Positions 27,017 through 37,200 of a stretch of 64,000 nt of DNA are shown one piece after another. Numbering within the stretch: position 1 is the stretch's first letter; the number at the start of each line of letters is the position of its first letter. The notes beneath the pieces were generated by a model. The model had not been told where the DNA came from, ran no database searches, and saw only the letters and a program-made list of their open reading frames with translations. Source of the stretch: Ostreococcus mediterraneus (lineage: Eukaryota > Chlorophyta > Mamiellophyceae > Mamiellales > Bathycoccaceae). Where the stretch lies: assembly GCA_012295225.1 (NCBI GenBank), contig WMKK01000003.1, positions 543,231-607,230 of the forward strand, given 5' to 3'. The position numbers and the translations under genes are program-made.

Positions 27017-28885
27017 TTACAGCTGAGCACCCTTCTGTGACAGTCGCAACTTCTTCAAGATAAATACTATACGTCGTCGTGAACCCTTGCGTGTGACACC
27101 GTACGTTATCGCGACGAAAATCAGCAAAAAGACAAAGTTGCGCGTTTGAGCCGACGCGTGCTCAGCGGCCGCCTCGGCGAGCTTGATTCTCGCGTTTGCC
27201 TCTCGAAGTTTTGCCTCTAAATCTGACAGCGTCGGCTCTTGCAGTACTACGCGCTCTTGTTCAGTCGTAGGTTTTGGTGCGTCTTCCTTCTTTTCCATCG
27301 CCACGTTGTCCTTTGTCGGCGTCGGATCTTCAACTGCAAACTTTTTTGCAATCTTCGCATCTCTCTCATCCTTCTCCGCCTGAGATTCTTCTTCGACCGA
27401 ATTCACGATGTGCTGCTCCGCCTGAGTCAGAGTCGGCTGCGTTTCGACTTTTGGTGCATGCACTGCATTCGCCTCGATTTCTACGTGCTTGGTGAGTTCA
27501 TCCGTAGGATGCTTGTCGTCGTGTGCCTTTGTTTTGACCGCGCTCAATGCTTGCTCACACGATGGCGCAAATGAAGAAGCGGATTCTGTTTTCGCTTGAA
27601 GTAAACATGTCGTGATAAGTCCGTAACCAATATCCATATGAGCGCATTTCGTCTTTATATCGTCAACGCAATGATCCAGAAGCGGTTTTTCGGCTTGAAA
27701 TGCGTCATAAACATCGCGCATTTTTGACTTGAGCTCAACCTTGCACTGATTGGAAACTATGGTTTTGTGATTTTTCAATGCGCCAGTGCCGCTCATCATA
27801 AACTCCTGCAATCTTTGCTCGCTTTCGACCTTGATAACGTGCCCAACGCAATCAAAATAGCTCTTGGAAAAATCTGGCACCTTAGTCGCCATGAAGTCGT
27901 ATCGCTGTCTCGCTGTCAACTCCGGAGCGATCTTTCCTCTTCTATGTCTGTAACCATTTTCTGATCCTTGACGATCTTCTAAGAACCAATGATCATCGGC
28001 ATGATTGTTGTGAAAAGAGCCCGCCGATCGGCTTTCAGACGCAAACGCCCCAGCAATCATCTTTTCCTTTTCATTCTGTGCGGCTTCTAATTGTCGCTTC
28101 AATATCGGTAATTTGGACGAGTCCTCGTTGGCTGCAATTTGTGCCTCGATTGATTTAATATCAGCTTCAACCTTATGCGGATCGTGCGCCAAAGTCCCAG
28201 CAGGAAAAGCTTTCAATCGCTCAAATGCAGCCTCTTTCTCTTGCTTTTCTCTGTCCGCTCTCGCTGCGGCAGCCTCAGCCTCCCTGTTTGACGCCGCAGC
28301 TTCCGTCTTGTCTTTCTCTCTGGAGTTATAATCATCCCGCAACGTACTTCTAGGTGCACTCGTGCTTCCGCGATTGTTCGCAGTCGAGTAGCGATTGCGA
28401 GACGACGTCGAACTGGAATACAACAAACTTCGTCCTCCGCCAAATGAAGCCCGCAGAGGTCCTCGATGCTCCTCCAGATTCTCCTCCTGTACCACATACC
28501 GCCATGCGCGATCCAACAACGCTCTCGCTTCGACGACACTTCCGCACATTTGCGAAATGACATCCTTACACGCGCCAACGCTCGATAAATCGTTACGCGG
28601 GTGTCGCAGCGCCCTGGTAAACGCCCGCTGCGCCTCCCACTGCGCTTGCAACCTCGACGCCCGATCGCTCTCGCTCGAGTGCACCGACGAAACATCCGGC
28701 GCGTGCGTGTGGTCATCGTCCTTCGCATCCGCGATGTCATCCAACGCACGCGCGTACGCCAGCGTGGAAGCGAGCGCGACGAGGATGATGGCGATTAGTG
28801 TTATCGGTCGAACCAACCACACGCCGCGATGCCGTGATGCGCGCTCTGTGCGACGCGCGCGCACGCACGCACGCGTGAATGGCAT
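27017..28885 (-). CDS. GLG1-like Cys-rich type I membrane protein
   Basis: The product has 622 residues. The start MPFTRACVRARR precedes a hydrophobic segment (LVRPITLIAIILVALASTLAYARA), a signal peptide or anchor. Two Cys-rich helical blocks are seen, SVGACKDVISQMC and a longer one, PLLDHCVDDIKTKCAHMDIGYGLITTCLLQ followed by SCEQAL, which resemble the Golgi glycoprotein 1 (GLG1/ESL-1) repeat. Between them lies a charged coiled coil (KDKTEAAASNREAEAAAARADREKQEKEAAFERLKAF). A membrane helix near the C-terminus (FVFLLIFVAITYGV) is followed by a basic tail. A Golgi or cell-surface location is inferred. Confidence 0.65.
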   Translation of the reverse strand: MPFTRACVRARRTERASRHRGVWLVRPITLIAIILVALASTLAYARALDDIADAKDDDHTHAPDVSSVHSSESDRASRLQAQWEAQRAFTRALRHPRNDLSSVGACKDVISQMCGSVVEARALLDRAWRYVVQEENLEEHRGPLRASFGGGRSLLYSSSTSSRNRYSTANNRGSTSAPRSTLRDDYNSREKDKTEAAASNREAEAAAARADREKQEKEAAFERLKAFPAGTLAHDPHKVEADIKSIEAQIAANEDSSKLPILKRQLEAAQNEKEKMIAGAFASESRSAGSFHNNHADDHWFLEDRQGSENGYRHRRGKIAPELTARQRYDFMATKVPDFSKSYFDCVGHVIKVESEQRLQEFMMSGTGALKNHKTIVSNQCKVELKSKMRDVYDAFQAEKPLLDHCVDDIKTKCAHMDIGYGLITTCLLQAKTESASSFAPSCEQALSAVKTKAHDDKHPTDELTKHVEIEANAVHAPKVETQPTLTQAEQHIVNSVEEESQAEKDERDAKIAKKFAVEDPTPTKDNVAMEKKEDAPKPTTEQERVVLQEPTLSDLEAKLREANARIKLAEAAAEHASAQTRNFVFLLIFVAITYGVTRKGSRRRIVFILKKLRLSQKGAQL

Positions 28886-29091
28886 TCTGCGTGCGTTTCG
28901 CCTCGCACACGCGCGCGTTGACGCGAGCGCCGCGTGCGGCAAAGTGACGTCGTGTGTTCGGTGTCGGCCCGTGCGTTCCGGAGCTCCACTTTCCGTCGCG
29001 GCGTGTGCGCGATCGAACCCTCTCACGCGCGCGCGCGCGCGTGAATTGATTATTTAGATCGTCTGCGCGTCTGTGCGGGTGACGAGTCGGG

Positions 29092-30015
29092 ATGGCGTCG
29101 TCGCCGTCGCCGTTTCATTCGTTTAACGCCGCAGGAGTGAAAGCTTTTCTGCGTCAGCATCAGCGAAAGGTTGCCGCGGGCGGCGGTATCATCGTCGCGA
29201 GCACCGTCGCTGTGACAGCGCGGTTACGGATGCAAGCGTACGATACCGCGTTAAAGCATAGGCAAGCCCAAAACGGGATGCAGGTGTTTGCGGGATGCGT
29301 TCGCTCGCTTGAACGCCGAGGACTCGACTGCTCCGCGTGCGTCTCTCTGGGAACGTATAACGCGGTGGCGCCCAGTGCGGCGGCGATTAAGGGCGCAGGA
29401 AAATATCAGGAGTCGTGTTTGGTAGTTGTGTTTGGAAACTCGAAGGTTTTGTGGGATCACTTTGTCGATGCGTACAAGGAGGACAAAGACGTACGCGACT
29501 CCGCCGACCCACTCGACGCGTTTGTCGAAAAAGCGACGCGCGCATCGATTAGAGAAGCCCTGGGATTGACAGACGATGAGGAGATTCCGGGCGTGAGAGT
29601 GTATTGGTCGAAAGATACTGAAGATGGTAAGTTGGTGGCGATTCAGCGCATGGCACACGAGGCGCGTCTGGCGTATCTAGACGAAACGACGCATCAGTCC
29701 ATCCATCCAAAGTTTGGCCCGTGGTGCGCGTTTCGGGGCGCAATAGTTTTTGACGACGTCATGGGACCTGACGCTATGCCCGCACCGATGACGTGTCCTG
29801 TGAGCGACGAGGCCTTGAAAGACGCGTCGCAAGCGTTCGACGTTGCCATTAAGAATTACACGAATACGTCTGGCGAAGACCCAGAACAATGGAAATTATG
29901 GCTCGCGGCGCGCGACGCCATGGATGGTGGAAAGTTCGTCGAGCATAGATACGGAGAGGACCAAATGCACTGGCATTATCAGGTCGATCGAAAGACAATT
30001 AGAGATAGAATGTGA
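29092..30015 (+). CDS. MMACHC: MMACHC/CblC-like cobalamin-processing protein
   Basis: The product has 307 residues. The core matches MMACHC: QESCLVVVFGNSKVLWDHFVDAY, DPLDAFVEKATRASIREALG, AIQRMAHEARLAYLDETTHQSIHPKFGPWCAFRGAIVFDD. The last block (205-220) corresponds to the HPRFGGWFAIRGV stretch of the human protein. MMACHC removes the upper ligand of vitamin B12 and delivers cobalamin to methionine synthase and methylmalonyl-CoA mutase. The extra N-terminal hydrophobic segment (about 28-44, AAGGGIIVASTVAVTA) suggests membrane anchoring or organelle targeting, unlike the cytosolic animal protein. It is divergent from the GLG1-like gene, 206 bp apart. Confidence 0.8.
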   Translation: MASSPSPFHSFNAAGVKAFLRQHQRKVAAGGGIIVASTVAVTARLRMQAYDTALKHRQAQNGMQVFAGCVRSLERRGLDCSACVSLGTYNAVAPSAAAIKGAGKYQESCLVVVFGNSKVLWDHFVDAYKEDKDVRDSADPLDAFVEKATRASIREALGLTDDEEIPGVRVYWSKDTEDGKLVAIQRMAHEARLAYLDETTHQSIHPKFGPWCAFRGAIVFDDVMGPDAMPAPMTCPVSDEALKDASQAFDVAIKNYTNTSGEDPEQWKLWLAARDAMDGGKFVEHRYGEDQMHWHYQVDRKTIRDRM

Positions 30016-30045
30016 AATTGAGATTGAGTGAAATTGGGATTTACA

Positions 30046-30059
30046 TACCGGTACCGGTA
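30046..30059. repeat. Overlapping TACCGGTA palindromes
   Basis: Two copies of the 8-bp palindrome overlap by two bases (30046-30053, 30052-30059) in the 64-bp gap between convergent genes. Single copies at 2912-2919 and 47199-47206 also lie between convergent genes. Confidence 0.8.
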
Positions 30060-30079
30060 TCAGGCTAATTTGCTATTTT

Positions 30080-31432
30080 TCAAGTCGCGGCCTCGCCATC
30101 GTTGCGAAATATTTTATCCACAACGGAGCGTTTGAAATCTTCTTCCCAAAGCGCTCGACGTGGGCCCCACTCTTCGCCCAGGGGTGGTGGATTGAACCAA
30201 TAATTTACCGCGCAATGACCAGCGGCCGCGCTGGTTTCGCCACTTGACACGTCGTGAAACCATCCCGCAGGCAGATACAACGCTTCACCAGCGCGCACAG
30301 TGACTTCGATGCACGTGGCACTTTTAAACAACGGGTACTTTTCTAGTTTATCGTACTCGACGCGACTAAAACTCGCTGGATCACAAGTATCCCTTGATAC
30401 CTTTTTGGCGCCGCCATCACTGGTATCTGAACCGTCGTCCTCTTCATCTGTGGTTCCTCCATCTCCACTGGATGAGTCCGCAGATATCGACTCTTCGAGC
30501 TCATCAAAATCGTCGATGCCATCGAACACGTCGTCGTCGAAATCGTCATGACCTTCACCAAAACCTGGCTCGTCATCGGCGTCGCTCTCGTCGTCGTCTA
30601 TGTTTGCATCGACGAGTCTCGCTTTCCGTACTCGCCGCTCCAATGCCGTCTCGCCGTCTTCTAACGCCACGTCACCATCCTGTAACGTGCTCGGAAAGCA
30701 CTTATAGTTTATCAATCCGTTTTCGTGCACCCAGCGAATGTCCTTATTAGTGTACATTTTACCCGCATCTCTCGGCGCGTACAATTTAAAGTGCTTTTCA
30801 CCGCGCACCAAGACGTATAAATTATCATGAAAGTCATGATGTAATCCGCTCGATGTCATTTCTCCTTTCGCAGCGCGCCCCATCCAAAGATTGATATCCG
30901 CCGGCACCAGTGACTCTGGCATTGCACTCGGTCGAAGTGGCAGTAGTCCCTTCTCGCGCGCGCTTTTGGCGTCGCCCGCGCAGACCAACCGTCTCGCCGG
31001 CGCGGCAAACGTCTCACTCTTCCCTCCCGCGGATAGATACACGCCAGAATCGCCATTCGAAAATAAATCCATGAATTCATCAAACGTAACATCTCGATAG
31101 ACGCCGCATCCGAAGCGCCCACCTTCGCGAAGTTCCATTCGCACTTTTGAGCCAGCTCCACAGCGTTGGCGTAGAAATTCGTCTGTCCACGTTGACGCCG
31201 ACGCAAGTTCCGATTCGTCATCAAAAGTGTGCGTCAATACGACTGGTTGACGCTTTTCAACGTAGCGTGAGTGGAACTCATCGGGCGCGAGGAACCCATA
31301 GCGCTCTCGAGGTAAAGTTTCCCCGCGCGCGCGAGGCGCGTAGCCCAAGTATTCGTTCGCAAAGCGCGCGGAAACCGGGTCGTTGGGCGCTTGACCTTGG
31401 CGTTTACGCTTCTTAGTGGACTTATCTACCAT
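30080..31432 (-). CDS. JmjC / cupin_8-type 2-oxoglutarate oxygenase
   Basis: The product has 450 residues. It has the JmjC iron ligands HHDFHDN (H-x-D) and YLPAGWFHDVSSG (distal H), the upstream block RQPVVLTHTFDDE, and WMGRAAKGEMTSSGLHHDFHDNLYVLVRGEKHFKLYAPRD typical of JMJD hydroxylases of the PLA2G4B/TYW5/HSPBAP1-like group. An acidic Asp/Glu/Ser-rich insert of about 110 residues separates the two halves. The N-terminus is basic (KSTKKRKRQGQ). A protein or RNA hydroxylase or demethylase is possible. The start at MVDKSTKKRK was chosen because the longer frame begins at GTG. Confidence 0.85.
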   Translation of the reverse strand: MVDKSTKKRKRQGQAPNDPVSARFANEYLGYAPRARGETLPRERYGFLAPDEFHSRYVEKRQPVVLTHTFDDESELASASTWTDEFLRQRCGAGSKVRMELREGGRFGCGVYRDVTFDEFMDLFSNGDSGVYLSAGGKSETFAAPARRLVCAGDAKSAREKGLLPLRPSAMPESLVPADINLWMGRAAKGEMTSSGLHHDFHDNLYVLVRGEKHFKLYAPRDAGKMYTNKDIRWVHENGLINYKCFPSTLQDGDVALEDGETALERRVRKARLVDANIDDDESDADDEPGFGEGHDDFDDDVFDGIDDFDELEESISADSSSGDGGTTDEEDDGSDTSDGGAKKVSRDTCDPASFSRVEYDKLEKYPLFKSATCIEVTVRAGEALYLPAGWFHDVSSGETSAAAGHCAVNYWFNPPPLGEEWGPRRALWEEDFKRSVVDKIFRNDGEAAT

Positions 31433-31629
31433 GATGGCCCTTATCACCGGCGTGGACTCTCTAGGTTGGGCGCTAATTTGTGCAGCCTTGGCGCGCGCCG
31501 GCGGTTACTTTTGTTCGTGCAAGCAAAAGCATATGTCTATCCATCAATCACAAAAGAATATTGCTAATAAGTACAGTAAAAGGCATTTATTAATCTACAT
31601 TAACATTCACAGTTCTTTGCGCGCGCTGT

Positions 31630-34164
31630 TTACTCGCATTCGGCAAGAAGTTTTTTCAGGTACGCGCGCTTTTCTCTCGCCGTTATCAAATCTGCCCATT
31701 CATGGTACGGCAGAGCACATACGTGCCATCCCCAGGACTCTAGAAGTTTATTACGCATAATTGTCGGCCCGAGCACTCGTCTCACACCTTTAGCGTCGTA
31801 GCTAAAGTGATGCGGCCCATCAACTTCGATGACGACACGGCGGTCAGCGAGAACAATATCTGGACGAATCAAACCACCTTCGACGGGAGCTTCAAGCTCA
31901 AACGATACATCAAGCTCTTCCAAGCTTGCCGACACATCACTTTGTAATTTACTTATCGTCGGGTCGCGTGTTTTCATCTCCAGCCACGCCGTCTTGCACG
32001 CATCAGCAATGTTTTCCGTGGCGCTCAATACGAGCGTTTCGTAAGTTGTGCCGATGGCGACGAGACGCGCCATGTACAAGCTGCACAACGTTTCATGCGT
32101 CAGGTTCGTCGAGTCTTTCAACACGCCGGCGTTCAATCTGACTAGCGATTTTATCACGGCGATAGTTCTCTTTGATGCGTCAGCGAGCGTACCCAAGACA
32201 ACGAGTGACCACAACGCCAAACCAAAATCTTGCCCTTGAAACTGCTTTGTCGACCCTTGAAGTTCATCATTGAATCTGTTAAGTACGCCCGTACACGGCT
32301 GCTTGCCCAATTGCGCGTAAGACCAGAGAGTCATACTCATCGTGTATGAATTATACTGCTCAGGGCATGTCGAGCACCGCTCACATATTGCGGCAAATGT
32401 ATCGTCATCAATCATGTAGCGTAATTTTGCAAAGACTCGTAAAAATTCCGTCAATCCGGCAGGGCTGAACGTCTCAATCATCGGTAGAGCCGTACGTTCG
32501 AGTTGGAGCATCATCTGCGGACCCGGATCGTAGTGACTATTTGCCAAGGCTCCATATACCATGAAGAGCTCAACGCTAGAAAATTTGTCAAGCTTTTCCA
32601 TCACGCAAAATGAAGCATTTGTAAATAAACTCATGCTCTGCACCCTTAACGTCGAAAACCCATACAAAATATTTGCCAAGTTTTGCGGAGTACAGTCATC
32701 CAGTCTATTCAGCGTCTGGTCTTCAAAAGCGCGGACAAAATCTGCGCTAGGGTGATGCGCGAGATGCGCAAAGGCCCAAATGACGTAGCTCAAATCGTTG
32801 CAGTTACACTTGGGCATTGACTTTAAGAACGCACTCTCCAAAGCACATAGCGACTTGGTCAACTTTAAGCGCGTTGAATCTTTGAATCTGTTGAAAGATC
32901 GCAACTCATTATCGCGATACCCGACTGTCTGGACGTCACTAAACGTCGCAAACGACCCCACGACGAGTGCAATTTCTGCGGTTTGCAGCGAGCGCGAACG
33001 CAGCTCAGCCTCGTTAAATATCAATTCGGCGTCCTCGTCCGTTACAAAGTAACCAGCATTCGACAATCCCCAAAGTAACATTCCAAACTCGGCATCTTTG
33101 AATTCATTTAAACGCGAGAAGCTCTCCTGAGCTACGGCGTTTAAGAATTCAGTTGTGCCGCATCCCTTAACTCGCGCGTATGACGCCGCAATGTTCGACA
33201 GCTCTTGCGCCTTGCAAAAGTCAAACCAACTCATCATCTTCCGCTCAAATATCTCAACGAGCTGCATTGATGGGCGATGTCCAAATCTTGTCAATCCCCA
33301 AAACGAAACACTCAACTCGTACGCCTTATACTTGCCGGCATTTTTCACAATGTGCGCCTCCAACGCGTCTCGAATACCGCTCGGAATGCGCATATCCATC
33401 TTCGCATACGACCACGCCGTATTTGACACGCCTTGAGGTTCAAACTTCTTCGCACAACGCTCTACGTTCGCTTCCAAAGCATCCCAAAACACATCCCGTG
33501 ACGGCTTGCGAACGCGGCGTAAATAGCCGCACGCCCAAATCACTTGCGCCACGCCGCGCGGCTTCATCGTAGGCAACTTTTCACACGCTTTTGCCTCAAG
33601 CGCCGTAAACCAATCTCTCCGTATCACGTCTTCTAATCTAAACTTCGTCGAACGCATCATATATTTGGCCAACGTCCCATACGCCGTCGAAACGTTCACG
33701 TCTGACATGTCGTCCACGCGCCGCTCGATGAGCTCCGCAAGCTCGAGCAAATCTCCACACGACGTAATCTCTTGATTCAGCGCCACCGAGATGGCGAAAT
33801 TACTGTCACTGAGATACTTCGCCTTGGCCACCGGCGCGGGCGCCGACACCGCCACGAGCGGCGCCGACAGCGTCTCTGTCTTTGCCGCCGTCGCGCGCGC
33901 GTCGCCCTCAGCCGCGCGAACGCTCCCCGGCCGTTCACCCACCCGACGAACGCGACGCCCCCGGCTCGCGCGCGCGCGACGCGGCGACTCGCCCTCCTCA
34001 TCACCCCTCACCGCGCCATCGCCGCCATCGTCCGCCACGGCGCGCGGCGCCCCCGGGCGAGAGACGACACTTTTTCTGGCGCTCGCGCGCCGCCGACGCA
34101 CCGCGCCCGACCGCGCCGTCGTCGTCAACGTCGACGACGACGGCCTCGGCGATGACGACGACAT
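31630..34164 (-). CDS. HPR-type helical-repeat protein with RAP domain (organelle RNA-binding)
   Basis: The product has 844 residues. About 110 N-terminal residues are Arg/Ser/Ala-rich, consistent with an organelle presequence. Many helical repeats follow with recurring motifs such as QVIWACGYL, SNTAWSYAKMD, LSVSFWGLTRFG, LSNIAASYARV and LSYVIWAFAHL, the pattern of octo/heptatricopeptide proteins. The C-terminus is a RAP domain (RRVVIEVDGPHHFSYDAKGVRRVLGPTIMRNKLLESWGWHVCALPYHEW). Relatives bind and process chloroplast or mitochondrial transcripts. It is divergent from the M16 protease across 103 bp with a (CGA)n run. Confidence 0.85.
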   Translation of the reverse strand: MSSSSPRPSSSTLTTTARSGAVRRRRASARKSVVSRPGAPRAVADDGGDGAVRGDEEGESPRRARASRGRRVRRVGERPGSVRAAEGDARATAAKTETLSAPLVAVSAPAPVAKAKYLSDSNFAISVALNQEITSCGDLLELAELIERRVDDMSDVNVSTAYGTLAKYMMRSTKFRLEDVIRRDWFTALEAKACEKLPTMKPRGVAQVIWACGYLRRVRKPSRDVFWDALEANVERCAKKFEPQGVSNTAWSYAKMDMRIPSGIRDALEAHIVKNAGKYKAYELSVSFWGLTRFGHRPSMQLVEIFERKMMSWFDFCKAQELSNIAASYARVKGCGTTEFLNAVAQESFSRLNEFKDAEFGMLLWGLSNAGYFVTDEDAELIFNEAELRSRSLQTAEIALVVGSFATFSDVQTVGYRDNELRSFNRFKDSTRLKLTKSLCALESAFLKSMPKCNCNDLSYVIWAFAHLAHHPSADFVRAFEDQTLNRLDDCTPQNLANILYGFSTLRVQSMSLFTNASFCVMEKLDKFSSVELFMVYGALANSHYDPGPQMMLQLERTALPMIETFSPAGLTEFLRVFAKLRYMIDDDTFAAICERCSTCPEQYNSYTMSMTLWSYAQLGKQPCTGVLNRFNDELQGSTKQFQGQDFGLALWSLVVLGTLADASKRTIAVIKSLVRLNAGVLKDSTNLTHETLCSLYMARLVAIGTTYETLVLSATENIADACKTAWLEMKTRDPTISKLQSDVSASLEELDVSFELEAPVEGGLIRPDIVLADRRVVIEVDGPHHFSYDAKGVRRVLGPTIMRNKLLESWGWHVCALPYHEWADLITAREKRAYLKKLLAECE

Positions 34165-34173
34165 CGTCGCCTC

Positions 34174-34174
<1 letters not shown>

Positions 34175-34221
<47 letters not shown>
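34175..34221. repeat. (CGA)n microsatellite in a divergent promoter
   Basis: About 15 CGA units fill half of the 103-bp gap between the RAP-domain gene and the M16 protease gene. Confidence 0.95.
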
Positions 34222-34267
34222 TGCGCGTCAGTTTGTGAGGCGAAAGACCTCACTTTGTGTCGTCACG

Positions 34268-37200
34268 ATGCACGACGACTCGGACGCGTCGCGCGACGAC
34301 CACCGCGACGACGACGACCACGACGCACTGACGCGTCGTAAACCGTACCCGCACGACGTCGCGACGTCGCGCGAGGCCAAGCGCGCGCTCGAGCTCGGGC
34401 CGAGCGATAAGATTCGCCATGGACGGTTAGCCAATGGCGTGAGCTTTTTCGTGAGCTCGAGCGCAAAACCTGCGAAACACGCGGCGTTGGCGCTCGTCGT
34501 GGACGTAGGGTCGATCGCGGAGCGCGAACACGAGCGCGGTGTGGCGCACGTGGTGGAGCACTTGGCGTTTCGCGCGACGGCGGGGTATGAACACTTTGAG
34601 ATCGTAAACTTTTTGGAGTCTGTGGGGTGCGAGTTTGGCGCGTGTCAGAACGCGTATACGTCTATGGATGAGACGGTGTATGAATTAACGGTGCCTACGG
34701 AACGTAGTGAGGTGCTTGGAACGTCTTTGGCGATATTGAGTGAGTTTGCGCGCGCGGTGCGGATTTCTGATGAAGACGTGGATGCCGAACGCGGGGCTGT
34801 GTTGGAGGAGTGGCGCATGGGTCGGGACGCGCGAGGACGCGCGGCGGAGGCGTACTGGAAGGAACTCATGGCTGGGAGTCTATACGCCGAGCGATCACCG
34901 ATTGGGACGGAGGAGATTATTCGTCAAGCCAATCCTCAGGTGTTTCGGGATTTTTATGCCAAGTGGTATAGACCCGAACGTATGGCGGTGATTGCGAGCG
35001 GCGACTTTATCGACTTGGACGACGTGGTGCACATGATTGAACACACGTTTAGTGATTTGTCCCCGGCACCAGGGCAGCCGGAGAAAAGTCCAATCGTGCA
35101 TCGGCCACTCATCGCGTCCCACACCGAGCCGCGCGTGGTGTGTCACGTCGACAGAGAGTTGCGAGGCACGGCGGTGACGGTGACATTCAAGTACCCATCG
35201 ACGCCAGTGTCGACGCCGTACGGTTATTATTTGAAGACAATAGAGGATGTCTATAAAGCTGCGTTGGACAATCGGCTGTATCGAATGATGCGCGAGCCGC
35301 GACCGCCATTTTTCAACGCTGGTTCACTCATCGAGGACGCTACTCGTACGACAACGCTCATGAGTTTACAGGCTGAATGCGCGGAGAACCGCGCCGTGGA
35401 TGGCTTGGCGGCAGTGTTACGCGAAGTGGCGCGCATTCGTTTGCATGGGATTTCTGAACAAGAACTCAAGATCGCAAAGGCTCGGATGTTGGCCGAAACG
35501 GAGCAGCTGTACGCCGAGAGAGAGCAAACATACTGCGAAAACCTTCGCGATGAGCTCGTGGGACATTATTTACGAGGCGACATGGTCATCGGCGCGGAAG
35601 AGGAGGCGAGTCTTGCTCAAGCGTGCGTGGAACGAGTGACGAGAGAAGACGTGCATGAGTACGCGAAAAAATTAAACGTCCAAAATTCATGCGTCATTCG
35701 CGTTCAAGAAGGACACAAGCGTACGAGCGAAAGCCAAATGTACGAAGTCATTGACAAAATACATCGAGAGGAGATCAACGGCGAAATCAATATGAGCGAG
35801 GTTTTCAAAATTCCGGACGCGTTGATGGATGGAGATGATTTAGTTGCGGGGAGCGTTACCCAAACTCGATTTCTTTCTGGTTTGGATATGACGGAGATCA
35901 CGTTGAGTAACGGCATGCGCGTGGCTATTCGAGTCACGGATTTCTTAGACGACCAAGTTCTGATTAGAGGTAGCGCACGAGGCGGTTTATCAGAAGTATC
36001 GCAAGTGGATTACATCGACGCTAGATGCTCGAATATGATTGCACAAGAGCTGGGTATTTATGGTTTCAGGCCTGATATATTCGACGGCATTCTTGCGGGT
36101 AAGCGAGCTGAAGTCCACGCAAACGTGAGCGATATGTATTATCGTAGTATTCGCGGCGAGGCGTCCCCCGTGGACATTGAAGTCGCGTTACAGTGCATAC
36201 ATCTTCTGTTCGCGCACGACGTCGGTCGTGCGAATGATCCTGAATTACTGGAGACTTTGATGCAAATGCAAGAAGAGAAAATTCGCAGTCAAAGTCGAGA
36301 CCCGGACAGTAATTATTCTGAAGTCGTGCGTTCGCTCGTGTACGGACGTTCATACCACGGTCAGCGCGTAACCGTGCAGTCATTGAGAAAGATGAATCGA
36401 GAAAAAGCATGCGCGTTCTTCAACGCGTGTTTCTTGGACCCTTCTGAATTTACGATGATTATGGTTGGTGCCATTGATATTGAATCTTTGATACCTCTTC
36501 TTGAAAAGTATTTGGCATCGATACCAGTGGCGAACCAGGACAAGTTGAATGCGGCGTTCCGCAACATCCAAGATCAAACAAAGAAGCTCACGCCATTCCC
36601 GCTCAAGTTTCCAACGCATGCGATCAAAAGAATAGTACGAGCTCACATGACTGAAGCATTTTCAAAAGCGTCCATCACATTCCCGGTGCGCATAGCGAAT
36701 CCTGATTTTGCACATGGAAAGCCAACGCTTGAGGGTAGTATGCAGTTGACCATGGGGAAGTTCAATACTGTTATGACGGCGGCAATCATAGAAAAACGAT
36801 TGCTCGCACTTCTGCGATTCAAGTTTGGTGAAATTTACACTTGCGAGGCAAGCGCGAGTTTCAATTATCAAGATCCTGATGTGTGCGGTGATACGTATCG
36901 AGGCGACATTATGATTTCGTTCCCGTGTGCTCCAGAGCGCGGAAGCGAGCTCGCAGACTTGGCTCGCCAAGTCGTGCAGGAGCTTCATGAAAATGGACCA
37001 AGCGAAGAGGATGTCAACGCCGTGCGCGAGTGCGAAATTCGTGACTTCGAGGTTAGCCGTGCGGAAAATTCATTTTGGAGAGATTATATCATGGGCATGT
37101 ACAAGAGCCGATTGCTCCGCGACGTCCTCGGCGGGGATATGGACAGGTTATATGAGATCAACGAAGAATTACGTCAACAAGCGATCGATTCGCTTTCACC

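Noticed and set aside
33791-34267. N-terminal extension of the M16 protease frame
   Set aside because: Antisense to the RAP-domain gene and includes translation of the (CGA)n run.
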